This document shows, piece by piece, positions 1 to 5,382 of a stretch of DNA of 8,490 nucleotides. The notes below the pieces were generated by a model that saw only the letters and a program-made list of their open reading frames with translations, ran no database searches and was not told the origin of the DNA. This stretch comes from Microbacteriaceae bacterium (GTDB lineage Bacteria; Actinomycetota; Actinomycetes; Actinomycetales; Microbacteriaceae), in assembly GCA_025463665.1 (NCBI GenBank), contig JAODAY010000001.1, forward strand, positions 1 through 8,490, in the 5' to 3' direction. The position numbers and the translations under genes are program-made. The number at the start of each line of letters is the position of its first letter. The stretch's first letter is position 1.

Positions 1-558
1 GACAGGGTCGCGGCGATACTCGCCGAGCGGCACGACCCGGAGGGGCTGCGAGGGGCGCGCACCCGGGTCGTGCTGCGCTCCGGCGCTTACGTGACCCACG
101 ACCACGGGCTGTACGAGCGGCTGACCCCGTTTGCCCGGCCACTCGCGGCGGGGCTGCCGGAGGTCGACGGCGCCGCGTTCTCGCCCGCGCTCGAGCTGTG
201 GGCGACGGTCATCTCGCGGCCCGAGCCCGGCCTGGCCCTGCTCGACTTCGGCCGGCGTGACGCGGCCGACGACGAGGGGTTGCCGAGGGTGCTCGATGCG
301 TGGCGTCCCGGGGAACGGGAACGGCCGCTCGACGTGGACGCGATCACCGGTGCGAGAGTCAGCGCGCTCAACGACCAGCACGCGTTCCTTCGTCTCGACG
401 CTGCGGCGACGCTGCGGGTCGGTGATCTCGTGCGCCTGGGCATCTCGCATCCCTGCACGACGATCGACAAGTGGCGTGAGATCGCGACCGTGCGCGGGGG
501 AACGAAGCGCCGCGACGCACTCCCGATGGTCGACGGTGTGATCGGTACCCGGTTCTGA
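1..558 (+). CDS. D-serine dehydratase-like PLP deaminase, C-terminal part (5' end outside window)
   Basis: The reading frame is open from base 1 to the TGA at 556-558, giving 185 residues of a protein that starts upstream. It resembles the C-terminal beta domain of fold-type III PLP enzymes (D-serine dehydratase / D-threonine aldolase-like, often annotated 'amino acid deaminase'). Visible signs are LRSGAYVTHDHGLY near residues 25-38, the NDQHAF segment near residue 124, and SHPCTT, in which His150 and Cys152 (fragment numbering) have the H-x-C spacing of the zinc ligands of eukaryotic-type D-serine dehydratase. The family converts D-hydroxy amino acids to 2-keto acids plus ammonia through an enamine. 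The PLP lysine lies upstream and cannot be checked. The gene converges on ridA, whose product hydrolyses such enamine/imine intermediates, which supports a deaminase role. The substrate is open: D-serine, D-threonine or D-glucosaminate are candidates. Confidence 0.8.
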   Translation, partial: DRVAAILAERHDPEGLRGARTRVVLRSGAYVTHDHGLYERLTPFARPLAAGLPEVDGAAFSPALELWATVISRPEPGLALLDFGRRDAADDEGLPRVLDAWRPGERERPLDVDAITGARVSALNDQHAFLRLDAAATLRVGDLVRLGISHPCTTIDKWREIATVRGGTKRRDALPMVDGVIGTRF

Positions 559-571
559 CCGGGTACCGATC
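540..571. terminator. 13-bp perfect hairpin between convergent genes (likely bidirectional terminator)
   Basis: Bases 540-552 (GATCGGTACCCGG) and 559-571 (CCGGGTACCGATC) are perfect reverse complements around a 6-base loop that contains the TGA stop of the deaminase gene. The ridA stop lies 5 bases beyond the stem. No T-run follows on either strand, so this is not a textbook intrinsic terminator, but GC-rich U-less hairpins between converging genes are common in actinobacteria. A terminator function in both directions is inferred. Confidence 0.6.
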
Positions 572-575
572 CGGG

Positions 576-953
576 TCAGTTCGTGCGCACGGCGACCGCG
601 TCGATCTCGACGAGGATGTTCGCGAGCCGGCTGCCCACGGTGGTGCGTGCCGGGTACGGAGCGGGGAAGCGGCGCGCGTAGACCTCGTTGTACTCGGCGA
701 AGTCGGCGAGGTCTTCGAGGTGCACGGTGGTCTTGACGACGTCGGCGAGCGTCAGCTCGAACTGGGCGAGGGCGGTCTCGACGTTGCTGATGACCTGCTC
801 GGTCTGGGCGGCGATTCCCTCCGGAACGATTCCGGTCGCCGGGTCCTGCGGCCCGAAGCCGGCGGTGAATACGATGCCATTGGCCTCGACGGCGTGGCTG
901 TACGGCCCGGCGGGGTTGGGCAGCGAATCAGACAGGACGGCTTTCTTCGGCAT
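576..953 (-). CDS. ridA: RidA family reactive-intermediate deaminase
   Basis: A 125-residue protein, the usual length for RidA (YjgF/YER057c/UK114). RidA trimers hydrolyse 2-aminoacrylate and related enamines/imines to the keto acid and ammonia in the cytoplasm. Family hallmarks are present: PNPAGPYSHAV (residues 12-22), AGFGPQDPATG (31-41), PARTTVGS (101-108) with Arg103 matching the substrate-carboxylate arginine of E. coli RidA, and the closing VEIDAVAV (115-122). The chosen ATG (951-953) has GGAG 5 bases upstream. An in-frame GTG two codons earlier overlaps that site and is less likely. It converges with the D-serine-dehydratase-like gene (17 bp between stops) and diverges from nagB (94-bp gap). 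Its position beside a PLP deaminase suggests it clears that enzyme's enamine product. Confidence 0.93.
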   Translation of the reverse strand: MPKKAVLSDSLPNPAGPYSHAVEANGIVFTAGFGPQDPATGIVPEGIAAQTEQVISNVETALAQFELTLADVVKTTVHLEDLADFAEYNEVYARRFPAPYPARTTVGSRLANILVEIDAVAVRTN

Positions 954-1047
954 ATGCACTCCAATAGGTTTAGTTTGTCTTGCGTACATAATCGTGCCAC
1001 ATCGCGCCACCCCGTCACCAGAGCAGAAGGAATTGAGGGCAACACCC

Positions 1048-1824
1048 ATGGCTGAGGTCGTCATCGTCGAAACAGCGGATGCCGCGGGCGAGATCGTCGC
1101 CGACGAGATACAGCGCCTTCTCGAGGCGAAACCCGACGCGGTGCTCGGTCTCGCGACGGGCTCGACGCCGCTGACCACCTGGAAGGCACTCGCGAGGCGC
1201 GCGCTCGACCTCTCCGCCGTGCGCGGTTTCGCGCTCGACGAATACGTAGGACTCGAGCCGGGCCATCCCGAGTCCTACCGGTCGGTCATCACCCGCGAGG
1301 TCGTGGTTCCTCTCGGGCTCAACCCCGATCTCGTGCGGGTGCCCGCCGACCGCGGGCCGGTCGAGACCGCCGGTGAGGACTATGAGCGCGCAATTCTCGA
1401 GGCCGGGGGAGTCGACCTGCAGATTCTCGGCATCGGCAGCACGGGCCACATCGGGTTCAACGAGCCCGGCTCCTCTTTGGCCTCGCTCACGCGCGTCAAG
1501 ACCCTCACCGAGCGCACCCGCCTCGACAACGCACGATACTTCTCGTCGCCGGAGGAGGTGCCCATGCACTGCGTCACCCAGGGGCTCGGCACCATTCTGC
1601 GCGCGGGGCATCTGGTGCTGCTCGCCTTCGGCGAGGGCAAGGCCGAGGCGATCGCGGGAGCCGTGGAGGGCCCGGTCACCGCGAGCCTCCCGGGGTCGGC
1701 GATCCAGCTGCATCCCCGGGTCACCGTCGTCGTCGACGAGGCGGCCGCCTCGAGCCTGAGGTTCGCGGACTACTACCGCCACGCGTGGAACAACCGCCTG
1801 CGCGTGAGCGGCGGGCAAGCGTGA
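1048..1824 (+). CDS. nagB: Glucosamine-6-phosphate deaminase
   Basis: A 258-residue protein. The family converts glucosamine-6-phosphate to fructose-6-phosphate and ammonia, the last specific step of N-acetylglucosamine use. Motifs seen: GLATGSTP (34-41, phosphate loop), LDEYVGL (63-69) with Asp64 equivalent to E. coli Asp72, GHIGFNEPGSSLAS (133-146) with His134 and Glu139 equivalent to His143 and Glu148, and TRVKTLTERTR (148-158). Odd: the residue equivalent to catalytic Asp141 is Thr132 (GIGSTGH). E. coli has Asp here and, as I recall, Bacillus has Asn. The ATG at 1048 has GAGGG 8 bases upstream, with AAGGA further back. It probably starts an operon with the deacylase gene 16 bp downstream. 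A lone CATAAT (987-992) could be a -10 box, but no convincing -35 was found. Confidence 0.92.
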   Translation: MAEVVIVETADAAGEIVADEIQRLLEAKPDAVLGLATGSTPLTTWKALARRALDLSAVRGFALDEYVGLEPGHPESYRSVITREVVVPLGLNPDLVRVPADRGPVETAGEDYERAILEAGGVDLQILGIGSTGHIGFNEPGSSLASLTRVKTLTERTRLDNARYFSSPEEVPMHCVTQGLGTILRAGHLVLLAFGEGKAEAIAGAVEGPVTASLPGSAIQLHPRVTVVVDEAAASSLRFADYYRHAWNNRLRVSGGQA

Positions 1825-1833
1825 GCGGCGGGC
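1802..1833. repeat. 15-bp direct repeat at the nagB end
   Basis: GCGTGAGCGGCGGGC occurs at 1802-1816 and again at 1819-1833, two bases apart (17-bp period). A further partial copy, GCGTGAGC, starts at 1839 and contains the GTG start of the next gene. In the first copy nagB reads through as ..VSGG. In the second copy the frame is shifted and gives the TGA stop. This looks like a small tandem duplication that set the NagB C-terminus and the spacing to the next gene. Confidence 0.75.
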
Positions 1834-1840
1834 GACGGGC

Positions 1841-3508
1841 GTGAGCAGTATGCGGCAGCGGACGAGGATCGTCGGTGCCGAGGTTGTCGACGGCACCGGC
1901 GCCGCGCGCGTGCCGGCCGACGTCGTCATAGACGGCGACCGCATCACCGCGATGGCACCGCGGTCGGGGCACGCGTCGCCCCAGTCGCCGTCGGAACGCG
2001 TCATCGACGCGGCGGGGCTCGTGCTCGCGCCCGGGTTCATCGACATGCACGCCCACTCCGACCTCGCGCTCCTCACCGATCCCGATCACACCGCCAAGCT
2101 CGCCCAGGGCGTGACGACGCAGGTCGTCGGTCAGGACGGTATCTCCTACGCGCCGACGACCGCAGAGACGCTGCCGCTCATCCGACGGCAGATCCTCGCG
2201 TGGAACGGCGACCTCGACGCCAGCGACTACGACTGGAACGACGTCGCGGGCTACCTCGCGCGGCTCGAACGGGGCATCCCGACCAACGCGGCATTCCTCG
2301 TTCCTCAGGGCAACTTGCGCATGATGACGGTGGGTTCGGGTGCCCGTGCGGCGCACCCGGCCGAGCTCGACTCGATGCGGGGCATTCTCGGCGATTCGCT
2401 CGACGCGGGCGCGGTCGGCATGTCGAGTGGGCTCACCTACACGCCGGGAATGTTCGCGGACGACGACGAGCTCGTGGCCCTGTGCCGGGTCGTCGCCAGC
2501 AGGGGCGGCTACTGGGCGCCGCACACCCGCGGATACGGTCGCACGGCGCTCGACTCCTTCGCCGAGGCGCTCGACATCGGCAGGCGTTCGGGATGCCCCG
2601 TGCACCTCACTCACGCGACCATGAACTTTCCGAGCAACCGTGGGCGGGCGGAGAGCCTCCTCGAGATCGTGGACGCCGCGATCGCCGACGGGGTCGACGT
2701 GACACTCGACAGCTACCCCTACCTGCCGGGGGCGACGACTCTCGCGGCGCTCCTTCCGAGCTGGGCGCACGAGGGCGGCCCTGACGCCGTGCTCGCCCGG
2801 CTCGACGACGCTGCGGCGCGCGCGGAGATCACCCGCTCCCTCGACGAGGTGGGGTCCGACGGGGCGCACGGTGAGGTGGTGGACTGGAGCTGGATCCAGG
2901 TGGCCGGGGTCAGTCACCAGGAGTTCGAGTGGATGGTCGGGCTCGACCTGCCGGAGATCGCCGCCGTCCGAGGCGTGACGGCTACGAATGCCGCGCTCGA
3001 CCTCATGCTCAGGGATTCCCTCGGCACGAGCATTCTCATGCATGTCGGCGACGAGCAGAATGTGCAGGCGATCATGCGGCACTCCAGCCACTGCGGCGGC
3101 AGCGACGGGCTGCTCGTGGGGGAGCGCCCGCACCCGAGGGCGTGGGGCACGTTCGCGCGATACCTCGCCCGATATTCGCGCGAGCTCGGCGTGCTCGGTC
3201 TCGAGGAGATGGTCCATCACCTGAGTGGCACGCCGGCCCGGCGGCTCGGTCTCGCGGACCGCGGGGTCATTCGCGTCGGGGCCATCGCCGATCTGGTGCT
3301 GTTCGACCCGCAGACGGTCGCCGACCGGGCGAGTTTCGATGCGCCGAGGGTGGCTCCCACCGGGATCCCCTACGTGTTCCTCGGCGGGCGGACGGTGATC
3401 GACAACGGCCGGCGAGTACACGACCATGGTGGCCCTGTTCTCGCCGGCCGCGTGTTGCGCCGGACTCCCGGTACTACTGGGAGCGACGCGCCCTTGCGGT
3501 TCGCGTGA
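1841..3508 (+). CDS. D-aminoacylase family amidohydrolase (N-acyl-D-amino-acid deacylase)
   Basis: A 555-residue metal hydrolase, normal length for the family, which removes the acyl group from N-acyl-D-amino acids. Seen in order: N-terminal beta-sandwich strands with DGTG (17-20), HAHSD (70-74, metal ligands His70/His72), VVGQDGISYAP (95-105), SSGLTYTPG (195-203), HTRGYG (228-233), HLTHATM (255-261), YPYLPGATTL (292-301), SDGLLVGERPHPRAWGTF (421-438; Asp422 is the usual catalytic Asp), then C-terminal sandwich strands ending AGRVLRR. The Cys ligand of classical D-aminoacylase (GNCG) is Asp99 here (GQDG), marking a sub-clade. The start is GTG at 1841. ATG at 1850 is an alternative and neither has a strong ribosome-binding site. 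It lies 16 bp after nagB, so probably in the same operon. Its last 35 bp overlap the convergent ice-binding-like gene. The true substrate is uncertain; N-acetyl-D-glucosaminate is possible given nagB and the nearby deaminase. Confidence 0.88.
   Translation: MSSMRQRTRIVGAEVVDGTGAARVPADVVIDGDRITAMAPRSGHASPQSPSERVIDAAGLVLAPGFIDMHAHSDLALLTDPDHTAKLAQGVTTQVVGQDGISYAPTTAETLPLIRRQILAWNGDLDASDYDWNDVAGYLARLERGIPTNAAFLVPQGNLRMMTVGSGARAAHPAELDSMRGILGDSLDAGAVGMSSGLTYTPGMFADDDELVALCRVVASRGGYWAPHTRGYGRTALDSFAEALDIGRRSGCPVHLTHATMNFPSNRGRAESLLEIVDAAIADGVDVTLDSYPYLPGATTLAALLPSWAHEGGPDAVLARLDDAAARAEITRSLDEVGSDGAHGEVVDWSWIQVAGVSHQEFEWMVGLDLPEIAAVRGVTATNAALDLMLRDSLGTSILMHVGDEQNVQAIMRHSSHCGGSDGLLVGERPHPRAWGTFARYLARYSRELGVLGLEEMVHHLSGTPARRLGLADRGVIRVGAIADLVLFDPQTVADRASFDAPRVAPTGIPYVFLGGRTVIDNGRRVHDHGGPVLAGRVLRRTPGTTGSDAPLRFA
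3406..3450 (-). terminator. 11-bp perfect inverted repeat downstream of the ice-binding-like gene
   Basis: CGGCCGGCGAG (3406-3416) and CTCGCCGGCCG (3440-3450) are perfect reverse complements around a 23-base loop that itself contains ACCATGGT. The structure lies inside the 3' part of the deacylase gene. On the minus strand it begins 23 bases after the stop of the ice-binding-like gene, a typical terminator position. No U-run follows. The terminator role is inferred. It could equally be a by-product of codon use. Confidence 0.4.
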
Positions 3509-4808
3509 GTCGCGCGACGAGGTAGAGCGCGCCGCCGACGAGCAACAACAGCGCACCGACCATGAGAAGCGGGGAGGTCTCCGCCCCGGTGTCCGCGAGT
3601 CGCTCTGCTTCGGTGCGAGTGTCGGCCTGGACGCGACCCGGAGCGGATTGCACGGGCGCCGAGACGACGGGTGTGGCAGGCGTGGCCTCCGGTGCGACCG
3701 GCGGGGTCACGACGGGCGGGGTCACGACGGGCGGGTTCACGACGGGCGGGGTCACGACCGGCACAGGTGCCGGCGCGAACTCGAAGGCGACCGTCGCATC
3801 GGGCGACACTCCGTTGCTCACGACCACCGTGAAGCCGGGTCCCCGGGCGACCGGAGTGCCGGAGACGAGGCCCGTTTTCGTGTCGAGGGTCAGGCCTTCG
3901 GGAAGCGCCCCGCTGCCGACGGTGAACGTCGGCGTGGGAGTGCCGGCCGCATCGATCTGGAACCCGTAGGGAGTGCCCACGGTGATCGGCGTCGGTGCGC
4001 CCGAGGTGACGGTGACGGGCGTGTCGCTCTCGCTGCCTTCGCCGCCATCTCCTTCATCGCCGCCTTCGCCTTCATCCTCGCCCTCCGTATCGCAGGCCTC
4101 GACGGTGGTGATGACGTTACTGTCGAGCGTGACCGCGCCGTTGCTGGCGAGCAGTCTGCCCGTGACATCCGCCCCGGTCGTTGCGGTGATTGAGTTGTTC
4201 GCAAGAATCGTGCCAACGAAGGTCGACTCCGTGCCGAGCGTGGCGGAACTCCCGACCTGCCAGAAGACGTTGCAGACGCTCGCGCCGCCCGTCACGATGA
4301 TGTTGCTGGAGCTCCCGGTGATGAGGGTGCTGTCGGCCTGGAAAACCCAGACAGACTCGGCGCCTCCGGCGAGTGTCAGGTCGCCGGTGAGGGAGAGCTC
4401 GCCGCCGGAGTAGACGCCGGGCGTGAGCGACAGGCCGGCGAGGTCTTCGTAGCGGGTCGTGGATGAAGGAGTGAGGCTGGCCGCCTCCTTGTAGGCGGTG
4501 GATACGTCGACCTGCGCCTGGGTGGCGACGGCCGTCGTGTTCTGCACTTCGCCTGCGACCCGTCCGGGTGGGAAACCGGTGATCGACGTTCCCGGGCTCA
4601 GGCCGAGGTTTCTCGAGATGAGGGTCGGCCCGGTGTTGGTCACGGTCGACGCAGCGAGTACGCCGAAGTCCCCGGCCGTTCCGAGGTGGATCGGCCCGTC
4701 GAGGGGGGCCGCCTGCGCTGCACTGAGCGGCAGAAACGCGAGCGAGAGAACGGTTGCCGTTCCGAGAACTGCCGCGGCGCGGCGAGAAGAAGAAGTGGCC
4801 AAGGCCAA
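3474..4808 (-). CDS. Secreted, cell-wall-anchored ice-binding-like (DUF3494) protein
   Basis: A 444-residue exported protein. Residues 1-33 form a signal peptide (RR, hydrophobic VLGTATVLSLAFLPLSA, probable cleavage after AQA). Residues 40-237 match the DUF3494 ice-binding beta-solenoid: LGTAGDFGVLAASTVTNTG (42-60), LTPGVYSGG (128-136), CNVFWQVGSSATLGTESTFV (179-198) and GRLLASNGAVTLDSNVIT (217-234). Cys179 and Cys239 may pair. An acidic Gly/Glu/Asp linker follows (241-262), then a putative Ig-like domain (about 263-345), a Pro-rich stalk (346-390), the LADTG sorting motif (404-408), a membrane helix (about 413-433) and a basic tail, the layout of a sortase substrate. Known members bind ice or promote adhesion; ice binding here is not proven. 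No ATG or GTG lies between the upstream in-frame stop and the signal peptide, so the start is TTG at 4808 or 4802. The latter is better spaced from GGGG. The 127-bp upstream gap is AT-rich and has no clear promoter. Confidence 0.88.
   Translation of the reverse strand: MALATSSSRRAAAVLGTATVLSLAFLPLSAAQAAPLDGPIHLGTAGDFGVLAASTVTNTGPTLISRNLGLSPGTSITGFPPGRVAGEVQNTTAVATQAQVDVSTAYKEAASLTPSSTTRYEDLAGLSLTPGVYSGGELSLTGDLTLAGGAESVWVFQADSTLITGSSSNIIVTGGASVCNVFWQVGSSATLGTESTFVGTILANNSITATTGADVTGRLLASNGAVTLDSNVITTVEACDTEGEDEGEGGDEGDGGEGSESDTPVTVTSGAPTPITVGTPYGFQIDAAGTPTPTFTVGSGALPEGLTLDTKTGLVSGTPVARGPGFTVVVSNGVSPDATVAFEFAPAPVPVVTPPVVNPPVVTPPVVTPPVAPEATPATPVVSAPVQSAPGRVQADTRTEAERLADTGAETSPLLMVGALLLLVGGALYLVARLTRTARARRSQ
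3701..3760. repeat. 15-bp tandem repeat x4 encoding the Pro-rich stalk
   Basis: Four tandem copies of GCGGGGTCACGACGG, with one changed base in each of the third and fourth copies. On the minus strand they encode VVTPP/VVNPP units of the stalk that spaces the domains of the ice-binding-like protein from the wall anchor. Such in-frame minisatellites can change copy number and so stalk length. Confidence 0.85.
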
Positions 4809-4935
4809 CCCCGTTTCAAGGTCGATAAATCACTAAAAATTTCAGGCACTTGCCACGGGTAGTTATGTTTATCATCCGCGCGAGCAAAATAGCGAATCAT
4901 CTGCCCAACCCGAGAAACCCTCGATGACTGGGGCG

Positions 4936-5219
4936 TCAGAGGCGGGCTCCGAAGGTGTCGCACCACACGTTGTCGTTGAACGTGCCGGCGAATAAAGAAC
5001 CGCCGGTGACCTTCTCGACGGCGGCGTGGATCGCCTCACGGCTGGGGCTATGTGCGTGCACGATTGTCTTGACCATGGGCACGTCGATGAGGTGGGTGGG
5101 CTGGTTGAGGGTGACAGCTGACCGATCTACTCCTCGAGCGTCATCGAGGCGATCGTGTCGCCGACCCAGCGGATCGCGTCGGGTCCGAGGGTGAACGGTT
5201 GTGATGCGAGGTGGACCAT
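4936..5219 (-). pseudogene. Gutted remnant of a glycoside hydrolase family 3 gene
   Basis: Two GH3-like ends are fused with the middle missing. From ATG at 5217-5219 (AAGGA 6 bases upstream, an intact start site) the frame encodes a typical GH3 N-terminus, with DAIRWVGDTIASMTLEE, then TAG (5127-5129) where the family has the Lys of EEKIGQL, then IGQL in the same frame, ending near 5115. From there a different frame carries the GH3 C-terminus: QPTHLIDVPMVKT, then AAVEKVTGGSLFAGTF and NVWCDTFGARL, stop at 4936-4938. About 35 N-terminal and 59 C-terminal codons remain of a family usually above 500 residues. The gene is therefore dead twice over: an internal out-of-frame deletion and a nonsense codon. 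Family GH3 is inferred from motif memory; the original glycoside (perhaps beta-N-acetylhexosaminide) is unknown. It is divergent from the lacI gene, the usual place for the target of such a regulator. Confidence 0.75.
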
Positions 5220-5301
5220 GCCACGTCCTTGGGTGTATGCGCGTGTGACTGCGGAGAGTTCGTGCGGGTACTGACGCGATGGCGCCGAACCAGGCCGGCC
5301 C

Positions 5302-5326
5302 GCGACACAATGCCACACCGTGTCGC
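5302..5326. promoter_or_regulatory. 7-bp inverted repeat in the lacI / GH3-remnant gap
   Basis: GCGACAC (5302-5308) and GTGTCGC (5320-5326) are reverse complements separated by 11 bases, just left of the putative LacI operator. It could be a second protein-binding site or a weak hairpin in the former GH3 leader. No family can be assigned. Confidence 0.3.
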
Positions 5327-5331
5327 CCCGA

Positions 5332-5349
5332 TTGCCAATCGATTGCCAG
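5332..5349. promoter_or_regulatory. Putative LacI-family operator O1 (lacI / GH3 remnant)
   Basis: TTGCCAATCGATTGCCAG is palindromic at 14 of 18 positions around a central CG (core CAATCGATTG is a perfect 10-bp palindrome), the form expected of LacI/GalR operators. It lies 33 bp before the lacI ATG and upstream of the GH3 remnant. On the minus strand it contains TTGGCA, which could be the -35 box of the dead GH3 gene. A near-identical copy lies before manD. Autoregulation and GH3 control are inferred. Confidence 0.7.
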
Positions 5350-5382
5350 ATTCCTCTCGCCGAACCGTGCGGGAGGAAAAGA

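Noticed and set aside
954..1047. DasR/GntR-type operator for nagB (TGGTCTAGACCA-like) in the ridA-nagB gap.
   Set aside because: No such palindrome is present, and nothing resembling the LacI operator motif was found there either.
1721..3556. Long open frame (about 611 codons) antisense to the D-aminoacylase gene.
   Set aside because: The translation is Arg/Gly/Val-rich with no domain. It is the expected mirror frame of GC-rich coding DNA, whereas the plus-strand protein has clear catalytic motifs.
3701..3760. Regularly repeated 15-bp units as a possible CRISPR or regulatory array.
   Set aside because: Units are directly abutting, lack spacers and lie in frame inside a coding region, encoding Pro-rich stalk repeats.
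4809..4935. Riboswitch or structured leader upstream of the ice-binding-like gene.
   Set aside because: The stretch is AT-rich with only a short GGCACTTGCC quasi-palindrome. No known riboswitch consensus or convincing -35/-10 pair was recognised.
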